From: Ophioceras dolichostomum
Lineage: Eukaryota; Ascomycota; Sordariomycetes; Magnaporthales; Ophioceraceae
NCBI GenBank assembly: GCA_003049485.1
Contig: PYST01000156.1
Location: 1 to 64,000 of the forward strand
DNA: 64,000 bases
Reading direction: 5' to 3'
Position numbers and translations under genes: made by a program
In this document: positions 31,773 through 43,169 of the stretch, piece after piece
Layout of the letters: the number at the start of each line of letters is the position of its first letter
Position numbering within the stretch: the stretch's first letter is position 1
Notes under the pieces: generated by a model
What the model saw: only the letters and a program-made list of their open reading frames with translations
Databases searched by the model: none
What the model was told of the DNA's origin: nothing

Positions 31773-33342
31773 TCAGTTGTCGAAGTAGAACAGCTCGTCT
31801 GGGGTACGGCCGCGGATGAACTGCGGCTCGGTGCCCTTGACGTAGATGTCCTCGAACAGGATCTTCTGCGTGGGCTCAGGCGGTGCCATCGCCTCGGCCG
31901 CCTTGACCTCCTCGTTGACGAAGTTCCGGGCCTCCTTGTCGATGGTCTTCAGCTCCTCCTCAGAGACGACCGACCAGTCGAGCATCTTCTGCTTCAGCCC
32001 GGCGATCGGATCGTTGGTCGACCGCATGCGCTGGATCTCCTCGCGCGTGCGGTAGGTGGTGCCGGGGTCCGACATCGAGTGGCCGCCGTACCGGTAAGTC
32101 ACGTACTCGAGCACCAGTGGGCCGTTCTCGGCCTCGGTCCACTCCTTGCCATACTTGACAGCCGCCTTAACGGCCAGCACGTCCATGCCGTTGACCTTGA
32201 GGCCGGGGATATACTGTCCGCGCTTGTAGTAGTCAGTCAACGCCGACGAGCGCGACGCCGACGTACCCATGCCGTACTTGTTGTCTGTACCGGGAGCTCA
32301 TGTCAGTATTATTCATTTCAACGATGTTTCGTTGTTGTTGAAGACAGCCCGGGGAGCACGGGAAAGGAAGGACTCACTCTCGCAGCCGAACAGCGCCGGC
32401 AGCTTCCACAGCTTGGCCATGTTGAACGCCTCAAACACCTGACCCTGGTTGCTAGCGCCGTCGCCGTACAGGATAACGGTGGCCTTCTTGCCGCCAGTGT
32501 ACTTCTGCGCAAACGCCAGGCCGGCACCGACGGGCACCTGGGCGCCGACGATGCCGTTGCCGCCGTAGAAGCCCTTGGCGAACATGTGCATCGACCCGCC
32601 CTTGCCGTACGCAATGCCCTCACGCCGGCCCAGCAGCTCGCCGATGATGGACCTGATGGTGCCGCCGCGCATGTACGCGAAGCCATGGCAGCGGTACGAG
32701 GTGATGACATCGTCAGACTTGTTGATGGCGTGCTCGATACCCACAGCCACCGCCTCCTGGCCCGTCGACAGATGGCAGAAACCGCGGATCTTCTTCTCCT
32801 TGTACAACCGGTCTGCCGCCATCTCCATTTGCCTGCACCAGAAGGGGGAAACAAGCAGCTCTGTCAGCTTATGTTCGGGGACAGCATAGTAGTCAACGGC
32901 GAAAGAAAGCTCCCAGGTAGAAAGTCATATACATACCGGACAACGACCATGTCGTAGTACATCTGCTTCAGGTCCTTCTTCGTCACATCGATGCTGTAGG
33001 GCGGAGGATCCAGCTCATAGGTCTCAAAGCTCTCATCGCTGAGGTTGATCGTGAACGGCTCGTCGTCGGACTACAGATATCAAGCAAAATGTGAAGCAAA
33101 AATTAGCCATTGCAGTCTTCCATTGATTCTGGGATCCATTTCATGGGCCAATTGGCCAGCTCCGGGCGTCAAAAATCCTCCTCCGATGTGTTGTTGCTGA
33201 CCTTCGGGACTGCGCTCTTATCGACATGAGCGGACGCAGCATCGGTCGTGACGAACCTCCGCGCGGCGGCCAGCGGGATTTGCGGGCGGGCGCGTAAGGG
33301 CGCCTGCACCGCACGACCTATCCTCAGACCTCTGGAGAGCAT
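31773..33342 (-). CDS. PDA1: Pyruvate dehydrogenase E1 component subunit alpha, mitochondrial
   Basis: Four exons: 33342-33202, 33070-32937, 32832-32378, 32284-31773; donors GTCAGC, GTATGT, GTGAGT. The product is 413 aa. The N-terminus ([20 protein letters not shown]) is Arg-rich without acids, a mitochondrial presequence. The thiamine-diphosphate fold follows: [28 protein letters not shown], the GDG-N motif [20 protein letters not shown], then [10 protein letters not shown]. The phosphorylation loop [20 protein letters not shown] carries the regulatory serines used by PDH kinase in other eukaryotes. It ends ELFYFDN. Role: with the beta subunit it decarboxylates pyruvate and acetylates the lipoyl group of E2, feeding acetyl-CoA to the TCA cycle in the matrix. 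The first donor, GTCAGC, is weak, but it is the only one joining the presequence to SDDEPF in frame that I found. Confidence 0.96.
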
Positions 33343-34429
33343 TATGGCGGCTAGTCCGGGGGGCCGAGGAGTAGCTGTGTGGTTGGTGTTGAGGATGAGA
33401 GACGGTAGACGGAATGCGGAAGAGGTCTTCGGGGGAAGCTGACACGAACAAATTGTCGGCCCTCCGACAAGGGCAACTTTTTGGCGTTGGGAAACTGGGG
33501 CGGGTCCGGAGCTGGAATCGCTGCTTGTTGAACAGCACGCTAGGCGAAATTGGGAAAGCGCAAGTCGGACTTTGAGCTTGGGAGGGTCACGTGAGATCCG
33601 ATTGAGCTCCGATTCTCATTGTCAAAGGAACAGGGGCTTCGATGTCACGATGCTTCCTCAATTTTCATTGATCGTCTAGAGAAGCCTGCAGGACATAGCT
33701 GCTCGATTGCCATCATCCCGTCGTTCCCTCTGTCTGGTAAGCGTTCAATTGAGTTACGAGTTGCACCGTCGCCGGAAAGTTACCGAGCATCCAAGGATTT
33801 GGAAGCTTGTCTGGGCTGGCACTCTTGCGCACACCATATATAAGAACAAGGGACGGGCCGTGGCCGACCATTCCTAACGGTTACGAATGTTTATGAATCT
33901 TCCAACGTACAATGGCAATTGTCTTGGCTTCCCCTGATGATTCGAGGGCCAAAAAGGGGGGAGGCAGGGGTAGAGTGAGCAATTATCCGTCCTAACGTCC
34001 TAATGCTCTCGATAACACCATGCAGCAAACGCCGGATGTGTTCCATCCAGCTTGAGAATTATCTGGGAGAGGAAAGCGAAGAAAAAAAAAAGAGAAGAGT
34101 AGGAGACAGTAACAATATCACCACGAACAGACGTTGGAATTCCCTCCAACAAGCAAGACAGACGGAGGCCGCCGTAAAAAATTTTAAGTTAACCAGAATG
34201 CCCTTCCCCCGCTAGCCAGATGCCAAAAATGCGACCATCCCCAGCCCGGGGTGTGTGTATGCTGGCTGGGGTAGGCAACCAAAATAAGAAACCGAGAAAA
34301 GAGAAGAAAAAATAGAAACAGGCTCCGTTCGATGTAATGTGTCGTGGCGATAACGATGCTGAATAAAAGCCACAATGAGGCCTCGTATGGAGAAAGGAAA
34401 AAGGCGTTTCGTGGTATGATGGACAACCA
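33343..34429. other. PDA1 promoter and CDC4 3' region
   Basis: About 1.1 kb between two minus-strand genes. It contains a GTCACGTGAG element with CACGTG at 33588-33593, and A-rich tracts near 34080-34096. No gene is supported. Confidence 0.55.
33588..33593. promoter_or_regulatory. CACGTG E-box upstream of PDA1
   Basis: A CACGTG core in the context GTCACGTGAG, 246-251 bp upstream of the PDA1 ATG. It matches the RTCACRTG consensus of the bHLH factor Cbf1, which regulates respiratory and sulfur genes in yeasts. Binding here is inferred only. Confidence 0.35.
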
Positions 34430-36840
34430 CTAGTCGTGGAAAAATGTGGCGTTCCCCTGCTGAAGGGGTGCCGTCGACGGACCCACGTCACGCATGTCGA
34501 TGTCCTCGCTGTCCCGCATTGGGAGGCCAGGGATCAGTGTCTGCGATGTCCGGTAATCCAGTGGCAGCGCGCTCATCGGCCGGTCGGAGGCGTCATGGGG
34601 CCGTTCTGGCAATGAAACGGGCCGGTCACCAAGGACCTCTTCAGGCGGCGAGAAAGACCATAGCTATCAGGACGGACGAAGCATCGCGAGTGAGTTAGTA
34701 AGACGTCTATTGCGGTAAAGAAATACTGGGCAGAGTACTGGGCAGAGGGGGGAGGAGGGATGAATGCTGCACGAACCTCCATGATGGTCCGCCCGTTCCT
34801 CGAAGCCATTGCGATGCACTTCTCGTCCTCAAACGCAACGCGCCAGACAGCCTCGCACTGCGCAACCAGCTCCCGCACCAGATGCCCAGTCTTGAGGTCC
34901 CAGATCTTAACTCGACCGTCGCTACCACCGCTTACGACCCGAGTGTCGTCAAACTGTAGGCTTGTGACACTATTGTCGTGCGCCGCTAGCCGGTGGATGG
35001 GGCAGAACTTGGAGAGCGACCACACGCGCACCGAGCCGTCCGACCCGCCCGTCACGAGGGTGTCGCCCCTCATTTGCAGCTGGCCGACTAGCGAGGTGTG
35101 TCCTTGAAGCACGGCTTGACACTCTCTGTGGCTGGGGTTAGTATCATCTCACAAGAATTCACATGATGGCACACGATGGTATAAACTTACCCAGTCGCGG
35201 CGTTCCAGATCCGAACACTCGTGTCCAGGCTGCCGGTCGCGACCCTCAGGCCGTCGAACGCAATGGCGTAGATCTGACTGTAGTGGCCCTGAAGAGTGTG
35301 GAGGCAACGCCCCTCCGAGATGCTCCAGACCTTGGCTGTGGTGTCGTAGCTGCCCGAGACCACAATGTCGCCCTTGATCTCGAGACACCTGACGCTCGCT
35401 TGGTGGCCGACCAGAACATTCCGGCACAGTCCAGACCGGATATCCCAGACTCTCAGGGTGGTATCCCGCGAGCCGGAGATGGCCGTGTTAGAGTCTGACA
35501 TCTTGAGACACCGCACCGTCGACGTGTGACCGCGGAGCGTGTGCAAACAGGCCCTGGACAAAATTCCGATTAGCTGGAGAATGAAAAGAGAAGGCAAAGC
35601 AAAATGCTCCGGTGTCGTGGCACCCGAGAAGAGATCGGTCAACCACCTACCCTGTTGAGAGATCCCACACGCGCACGTCGCGGTCGCAACCGCCGCTGAC
35701 CAGAATATCCTCCCAGGGGACCATAGCCCAGACGCCCATGACATGGCCCTGGAGCGTCCTCAGGGCGTTGCCCTCCGTATCGAACACATGGATCTTGGCA
35801 TTATCCAAGGCCACAATGATGTACTTGGGCGTGAGGTGAAGACTAGTTACCACTCCGCCCTCCTGAGTGATGTTCCGTGTGATGTTCTGGCCGCCGGTCT
35901 TCCAGGCCGCATCCACCAGATACCGCTGCTTGAAGTGCGACTTGTAGGTTTTCAAAGTAGGGCGCGAAGTGCCGAGCGAAGAGGTGAGCCCGTCGAAACT
36001 CGACGAGGCCGACATCCTCACCGAAGTGGCTGGTACGGCGCCGGGGAAGCTGTGGTGTGCGAAATCGGCGTCGGTCACACTGAGTGGAAAAACGGATGGG
36101 CGGACAAGAGCGAGAGAAGAAGCCTCCTCGGGTGTCGGCGCAGAGTCCACATCAGGCAGCTTGCGTCCGTAGTCGTGTTTGACGCAAAGGTTCTTCCACG
36201 TCATGTCATCGCTCAGGAGATCTCGCCATCGCCTTGAGACCTGCGACGCCCTGGCCAGAACCTTCGGGTCATCAATGAACGAGAGTATCTGTCACGGCTT
36301 TTGTTAGCGAGATCGCGCTCCAGACTCTCTAAATTGGCGCAACAGAAGGTTGGACTGTTCTGGGCTGTTCATTGGGAGGGGCGTAATTACCCTGAGGCAC
36401 AACTCGTCGGGGAGACTGGTAAAGGGGTCCTTCTTCAGAAGTGGGCTGACGAACTGATGCACAAAGCTGAGCTGCTGACTTGTGCAGAGGTTGAGGAGGT
36501 CGGCGAGGATCCGCGATCGTTGAGGAGCGTTGCAATTCTGGAAATGCTGTCGCACCTTGGCGAGGAAGAAGTCCTCGTCGTCGGCTGCGCCGCTCCAGTC
36601 TAGCTGAAGGTGAGACGGGCCGGGGGAAGCGGCGGGAGTTGGCGGCGGCGGAGGCGAGCCCGTGAGGGCCTGGTCGAAGTCGGCCGCGGGAGTGCTCATG
36701 CTCGGGGTTGGTGGGCCTCGGGGTAGCCGCACCTGTGGCATCTTCACGACGCTGCTGGTCGTGTTCAGGCTCAAGTCTTCGCCATTGAACACGCTGCCTC
36801 TCCTCTCGGAGAAGCTCACGGGCCTGTGGTAGCCAGCCAT
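34430..36840 (-). CDS. CDC4: Cdc4-type F-box/WD40 substrate receptor of an SCF ubiquitin ligase
   Basis: Five exons: 36840-36391, 36288-35651, 35553-35191, 35125-34777, 34663-34430. The product is 677 aa. After a disordered N-terminus with a Pro run, the F-box spans residues about 140-185 (LPDELCLRILSFIDDPKVL, then VSRRWRDL) and is interrupted by intron 1. The following seven or eight WD40 repeats include GHVMGVWAM, SGSRDTTLRVWD, GHQASVRCLEIKGD, VVSGSYDTTAKVW, GHTSLVGQL and SGGSDGRVKIWD. The end of the propeller reads WRVAFEDEKCIAM, then IMELWSFS, closely like the end of yeast Cdc4. Family knowledge: Cdc4/Fbw7 binds phosphodegrons of cell-cycle regulators and delivers them to Skp1-Cul1 for ubiquitination. 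The intron 4 donor is GTTCGT; a TACTAAC branch site supports it. The tail of about 70 residues is poorly conserved and disordered. Sulfur-controller and FRQ-degrading relatives are less likely on repeat sequence. Confidence 0.88.
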
Positions 36841-39800
36841 GGCGGCGAGTTATAGGCCGACGTCTATAGCAACCGAGTCGCCGCGACAATGAGGGACGAG
36901 AATGATCGAGGAGGAGCCAAGACGTAACGTGGTTATAAGGGGTCGTTCAAAGTCGGGCTTCGAGGTAAGTAAAGTCGCCCAGCGGTAACTCGAATCGGCT
37001 GACTCTGATGCTGGATTCAATGAGGGAATCGGTCAGCCAAGAACTAAGGGGAAGTGGCTCCGGGTGGAACTTGAAACAGCGCAACAGGAGGCCACTGAAC
37101 AAAACCCCCGATCTGCCTGAGTGGTACGTGGGTAGGAGAAAGCCGGTATTTGGGACTATTCGGATCGGAGAATGGGATCGTGTATGGAAGTGACCTTGTG
37201 CTGAGGCATCGAACGAACCCACCCAGCTTCGGCTGGCGGCAAAGGGAGACAGCACCTACCGACTTTGAGGAATGCACCGGCAGAACAATCGCTTTCAAAA
37301 CGGCACCGGCGACCGAAAGAGGAGAACACTTATGAGGAGGGGGTCCGGCCTCGAGTAGTATGGGGCTGCAAAGGACGCCGGGCGGTATATGTAGAGAAGG
37401 ATGAGGATCACGGAGGGAAGAGGGAAACCGGAAAGGGAATTGCAAACGGTCCTAGCGGGTGGATTATAGGGAGTGACCGAGTCGTGCCGCTAAAGACACA
37501 TGGGCAGGGACATGGCCGAGTCAAGTTGCTGGAGTGAGAGTGCGAGCCCGGAAAAGGGACGACGCAGAGCAACGCAACGGACGAAACAAAAAAGGACGAA
37601 AAAAAGGGAAAATACAAGACAAGACAGGAAAATAAATCACCGAGAAGAGCAAATAGCAGTCGAACCCGTCACGGTACTGGCAAATCGTCCACTCAGAAAA
37701 GCGGATTTGAGAGATGAAAAAAAGGAGATTTTCGCTGCAAGTCAGAGCTCGCCGCCTCTCGTCAGATGCTGCTGGCACGGAAGGGACAAGGGACTGGCTG
37801 GCCAGGCTGGGGTCCCACAGCTGGGGGGGCCAGAGAGAAAGAGGGCCGCGGATTGGCTGGTAGGACGGAATCAACCTATGGTTTCCGTTTTACAGTTGTG
37901 CAATTGAGGCAGGCCGGGGGCGAGAAAGCCAGTGCTTGCAGCGAGCACCCGACAGGTCTGGTGCTTGCAGCGTGCTTTATTCCAGTCAGTCAGGCACCGT
38001 CTCCTGTCTCCATCCAGAGAATCAGACACTGTGCGGCGGCGGGGGTTCCAATTGATTGTTTCGTCCATTGAGGAACTAAACCTCAACTGGAAGGGGCAAA
38101 AGAAGAATGCCACCCTCTCTATTCGCCCTATACGCTCTATTCGCCTGACCGTTTCGACACATCAATTAGAAGATGCCACCAGCCGGCAGGCAGGTAGCAT
38201 AAAGTCATCATCCTATTCCCTTGCCTACCTCGAGGCAAGAACCTACTACGAGTGAGGTCGTCCCTCCCTTCGCATTGAGCATTTTGCACCTGTCGAGTCT
38301 CGTCGAGGCGAGGCGAAGGCCAACCTTTACGACGATGTGTGGGTGGGCATCCACGCTTCTCTTACTGTCTGTCTTTCCTGGCATCCATCCCGATCTGGAC
38401 CGCCACAATAACCACGAGACAAGGGAGACAGGGGAGGCGAGGGGGTAAGAGGTACCTGCGTTTCGAGTGGCCGCAGCGATCTCGACCCGGCCCCAACCAC
38501 CACCACCACTACACCAGCTTGCCGTGGGCTTGCCGTGGTCGAGATCAATCCTCCCTTGCTGCCAGTTCTTTTGGGAACAGCGGGTGGACGCCCTGTGCCC
38601 TGTGCCCAAGTGCCCTGTGACGTGGTGCCACGAAGCTGCCTTAGGTTCCCTGGCTTGGTTGATACCTTCCCCCCCTTTTTTTTCAATTATTTTCAGCCCA
38701 CGGACGCCAATGAATGATTGAGTGAGCACTGCTGCTGAACTCCTTCCCCCCTTTCGTTCAACAATCCTGAACCGAGGCCAGTCGTAAAAACAAGGGCGAG
38801 TCCGATTCGGGAGCGGGACTTCGCTTGACCCTTCTTCTCTTTTTCGCACCGTTCTACTCCTACTCCTCCTCCCCCCACCGTCCGTCCCGGGGCTTTTTTG
38901 GCGTTCGAATAAGTTGCGCCTTGGCGTGGATGCGGAGGGACCCATGGACACATCCCGGGCGGAGGAGGGGTTGAGGTCTTGCAGCATACCGGGCGCTAAT
39001 AAATGCGAACGGTACGTCCGTATTTGTGCAGGACTGGAAGCAGTACGAAAAGGGAATAGAAGCAAGCAATCAAGATACCACAGTAGAGATAGAGTGCAAA
39101 GCACACAGACACACACGCACAATGACAAGAAAGCCTTCGCCGCTCCGATGCGTTGCAGCTTGCCGTGCGTGTTCGCTGAGAAAGCACCATGGAGGGCTCG
39201 ATGGCTCCACGGCCCGCCCGCTCTATATGCAGTTATTCATAGGTCTCGTCTTCATGCCCTCCCATCCCCCCCTCTCTGGCTTATTTGCCCTCGTCATGCA
39301 CTGTTCACAAGCGGGCAAAATCCCTCCATCACTGGGCGTATGTCCCTCCCGACCTAACGAGTAGGTGCCAGTATAAGACACGGTGGTGAGCAAAAGGGTG
39401 CAGCGTGCATACCACCCAGTGCCCAAGCCGTGAGTTGCACAACAGCAATCCATCCACCTATAGGAATGGCTCCCATGCGGAGGATGGTGCCGTGTTCTCG
39501 GTGGTGGGTGTCGTGTTCGGGTGCACCTGACACACACTACGGAAAAAGGGGGCTTTCAAGCTAAAGCTCGCCCGTCGCTCGCTAACGCCTTTCTTAGCAT
39601 CAGAGCTGCACGCACCCACCCTTGCGAGTCTAGTAGGTGGCTGGAAGCCGTATACAGGTGGGAAAAGCTAAGGGCCACCAGCAGCTTAGCACCCTCCCGA
39701 CCCGATCATGTCGAGAGCCTCGCCCTCGCTCCCTGAAATGTGGCCGGTATCACCAACATTATCGTGGGACGACAGCCTCTACTCCGTTTGGGCGTAACGG

Positions 39801-40859
39801 ACGTTGCGGTGCTCGCCCGATGTGGATGTGTTCCGAAGCAGTAAACCGGTTGCTTGCAGTTGCGATTTTGCTGCCCCCTCCCTGGGAATCGTTTTTCTTG
39901 CGCCACCTGCAAGTTCCGGGGGCACGGCTGACGTGCATTAAGGAGGCGGGAGAGGAGCTTCATTGTTCTTTTTTGTTTTTTTTTTGCCGAACTCACCCGT
40001 TTCTGGTAGGTCGTGATCTCGAGAAGCACGTGCGAACCACGACAATTTGTCACTGTGGGAGGGAGCAGCCGTCCACCGAACGGTGGAAGGATTTCTTTCC
40101 TGACGCTTGGCACGTACCTTACCACCATGTAGGTGCGCAACTAGCTCCTTGGGGAACCTATTTACCAGCCCTTCCTCCGCGGCAGAGTACATGTACAGCC
40201 TCTGGTGAAGCTCCTTGGAGAGTGAGCGAGGGCTGAGGCCAAGGGAACATGCCGAGTCTGTGACGCGAGAATTGAGGCTAAACTGCCCACGATTTGTTTC
40301 ATGACGCTCGTGTGAACGCGGCCTAGAAACTGCTTGGGCCCTCCTCACGTCTTTTCAATGTCTTTCAATCCTCGGGAAGCAACAAGCAAGGCGTAAACTA
40401 CCCCTCAGCCGTTTCTCATCGGGCGGCTACAGGTAGGTAGGTAGGTATGTTTCAAAATGACCCGATACCCCGAATAAAGAAAATACTCTACTTCGTACAG
40501 TTAGAAACATCATCGTGGTCCACACTGCTCCGCTCCACTCCGCTCGCAAGTTCTCAGATATACATGAAGAAGTACAAGATCACGGCAGCTTCCGGCTGCC
40601 GCCGACTGCTTCCGATGCAAAGCCTGTAGATGCTGTCGTGCAGAAAATTCGCAAAACGGCTTTTGACCGCTGTTTCGCACCCCTTTCCCCCAAAGCCAAG
40701 TCCGTTTAAGCTAACGCCAGCCAGAGAATTACATTGAAAGCGAGGAAAGAGGAGGGGAGGGAGGGAGGCATGGAGGGAGGGACAGAGAGAGAAAGAGGGA
40801 GGGAGAGAGAGCCAAAAACAAGAGAAAAGGAGGAAAACATTGCACATTGTGCAGCCTCA
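36841..40859. other. Four-kilobase gene-free region upstream of CDC4
   Basis: It lies between the CDC4 start and the 3' end of the ZIP transporter gene (both minus strand). The largest frame (306 codons, minus, 38208-39128) has no ATG-anchored domain, is rich in unusual composition changes, and overlaps other equally long frames; I do not call it. Short direct repeats occur, for example GTGCTTGCAGCG near 37932 and 37960. The right end holds a purine-rich tract in the ZIP 3' region. Long regulatory region, non-coding RNA or an unseen multi-exon gene all remain possible. Confidence 0.5.
40742..40812. repeat. Purine-rich tract with G-quadruplex potential
   Basis: A 70-bp run almost entirely of G and A on the plus strand, containing at least four G3+ runs within 40754-40781. 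It lies just downstream of the ZIP gene stop on the opposite (template) strand, so the transcript would be C/T-rich. A simple-sequence feature with no known role. Confidence 0.7.
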
Positions 40860-42485
40860 TCAGTGGTGATGGCCGAACTGCGTGAGCAAGGGAAGAAGCA
40901 TTCCCACGACCGTCGCCAGTGTGTCCCGCATCTGAGGTCGGGCTTGCTTCCTAGGCGATAACCCTCCGTTCTCTCCCGCGTATCCATTCATGGTACCGTG
41001 ATGTTCATGGCCCTGGGGACTGTTGTCTTCTTGCATCGCATGCATCGCGACATAGCTGTGGGCGGGTAATATGTTAGGCCGAGCACGCTTCGCTTCCGCC
41101 ATCGGACGCCATCGGAGGTAGTGGAACGGTGAGACGGATACTTACAGGAATGTGCCCGCAGAGAACAGCAGTAGCATGCCCGTCCACCACTGTCCCGACT
41201 CCCCCTCGATGTCCTTGCCGCCAAGGAGGGAGACAATTAGATATGTGGTCAGCGCCCCGACAGGAGCTGCGAGACTGAACACAATGAGATGGCCTCTCGC
41301 GGCGCGTTTAGAGAGCCCCTGCTTGAGCAGGACAGAGGTGAGGCCAAAAGCGGCAGGGGCCTTGTGGATCATGATAGCAGCGAAGATGATCAGCCCAAGC
41401 TTCATGTTGGCTGTTGTGGCTGATGCCCCCATGGCGATGCCATCAGCAGCAGCGTGGATCACCAGCCCCGTCGTTGTCGCTAGGCTCCGGGACTGTTTGG
41501 GTGTTGGCGTGAGTGAGCCCAGAAATCCTTCCGTTTCGTCCTCTCCCGGAGTAGTCGAGGACGCCAGATCGTCGAGGCTGATGTGTCTGGTGGCTGGCGC
41601 TGCCTGGAACTGGTCCGTGGCATGACGCGGGAGGCGGTCGATTAGGAACATGAGTACAAAGCCCAGGGCCAGAGCAAGGCCGATGTAAAATGTAGGCAGA
41701 GACGGCTCGTTATGTGGTGTTTCTGCGCCATCTTTAGGTGCTGGTGGCTTCTCGTCACCCCCAGCCGGACTCGGTGTTCCCGTTCCGACGTCAGCCCTCG
41801 GCACTGAGCCCCGCTTGAGGAACGGGCCGCCAATGCGCAAGAACGGCAGTGACAGCGGAGCACCGTCGTTGGGACCGGGGAGATCCACTGCCTCGGCCCT
41901 CTTCTCTACCACAGATACATCCGGCACCGGCCGTACGGGAACGCCGATCCGCAGAAACGGCACCGGAACAGGTTGGTCTGTGTCCAAGTCCAGGAAGCTT
42001 CGCTTCTCGGGTTGTGCCACAGCATCTGCATCGGCGCCTATACCCCTCCCGGACAACTTGGTCGTCTGTGCCGAGCTAGACGTTCCCAAATATGCAGCAT
42101 GTCTGCTCGTGTGCGAGTGCGAATGGGGGTCGGCTCTGGTGGTAGCGATAGCTTCAATCCCTTCAGGGATGATGACGATGAGGGAGGTCCCCACGAGGAT
42201 GCCAACCCCAATGCTCGATATCAGCCGGAGTTGCGACTGCGACAGAGTCAGCGACAGTGGGAGCGCCCCGGCGAGGAAGGACCTGCTTGTTGTGTCAATG
42301 TCAAGCTCGCATTGGGACGTAGGACGTAGAAGGGAGTCGAGGGATCTAGGGAAAGGTCTATCGCAAAACCTACGCTACAGCCATCACCACCTATTTCGCA
42401 TAGTCAGCGCATGAACACAAGCAAGAGAGGGGAGATCGGGCGAAGAACTCACACAGAGGGCGAGGAGAAGCAAAAGGCCGCCCAT
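40860..42485 (-). CDS. ATX2: ZIP-family metal transporter (Atx2/SLC39A9 type)
   Basis: Four exons: 42485-42453, 42390-42374, 42282-41146, 41055-40860; donors GTGAGT, GTAGGT, GTAAGT. The product is 460 aa. The short first exon (MGGLLLLLALC) and a 17-nt micro-exon (VVMAVA) join to SFLAGALPL, rebuilding the first membrane helix. Next come LRLISSIGVGILVGTSLIVI and IPEGIEAI, the ZIP helix II motif. A long loop with His-rich HSHSHTSRH and repeated PFLRIG segments follows. The core metal-site helices are GLVIHAAADGIAMGA and IMIHKAPAAFGL, with the His and Asp residues used by ZIP carriers. A second His-rich stretch (HEHHG) precedes the last helix, and the protein ends HHH. Family knowledge: Atx2/ZIP9 sits in Golgi membranes and moves Mn2+ or Zn2+ toward the cytosol. 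Substrate is not decidable here. The gene is divergent from HAT1. Confidence 0.88.
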
Positions 42486-43169
42486 GGTTGATGAGTGAGG
42501 ATGACCTGGTCAATGGGCGAGGGAGAAGGTGACCAGATCACCACCGGCAAGTCATCCAGTCGCCACGGCTCCCGCGACGGTGATGGCGCTTGGAGCTCCA
42601 ACCAGGGGCTGGTATCGTAGAGACTGTTCTAATGATGCGGTGGACAAATAGTCGTGTATTGGATCGCAAAGTTTCCAGCAAACACAGTCTCCATTCCTAC
42701 CTGCCGACAGCAACACTTCGAATTGCCTATGAGCCTGTGAATGATTTCACTTTGGTGGACAGATCCCTTCCTACGACAGGTCTTGGCAGCACGACAGGTA
42801 AGCTGGACAGGCCGTGCCACTGAGCTTACTCCCACAGTGACTTGTGCCTGGCATCCACCAACGGGCGGATTGCCGTTGGCCCGTGCATTTAATTGATTTT
42901 CCCACTGTAGCAACCAGAACGCGTGCGCGACAGAACGCGTGGGATATGTCTTTTCTAGTCAAGCTGCCCCCTCCGTATCGAGTATCGACGACCACCTACG
43001 TCGCATTGCGCTTCGAAGCCTTTGCACTCCAAAGAGCTCTCTGGACACTGAAACGGCCGATCCCAATATTTAATTTGTTGGGAATACTCTTCGGTCTGGT
43101 CCATGCAGAACAATCGTTGACTGCATCTCCGACAACATAACAGCCAGCATACCTGGGACCTCGATCGCG
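42486..43169. other. Divergent promoter region, ZIP transporter / HAT1
   Basis: 684 bp between diverging start codons. It contains two perfect ACGCGT boxes nearer the HAT1 side. No gene is seen. Confidence 0.6.
42919..42940. promoter_or_regulatory. Paired MluI cell-cycle boxes upstream of HAT1
   Basis: Two perfect ACGCGT sites at 42919-42924 and 42935-42940, each inside the direct repeat CAGAACGCGTG, with starts 16 bp apart. They lie 230-251 bp upstream of the HAT1 start. ACGCGT is the binding site of the fungal G1/S factor MBF, and HAT1 acts on new histones in S phase, so regulation by MBF is a reasonable inference. The pair could also serve the divergent ZIP gene. Confidence 0.6.

Noticed and set aside
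38208..39128. 306-codon minus-strand frame in the CDC4 upstream region
   Set aside because: No recognisable domain, abrupt composition changes, and overlapping frames of similar length; it looks like chance.
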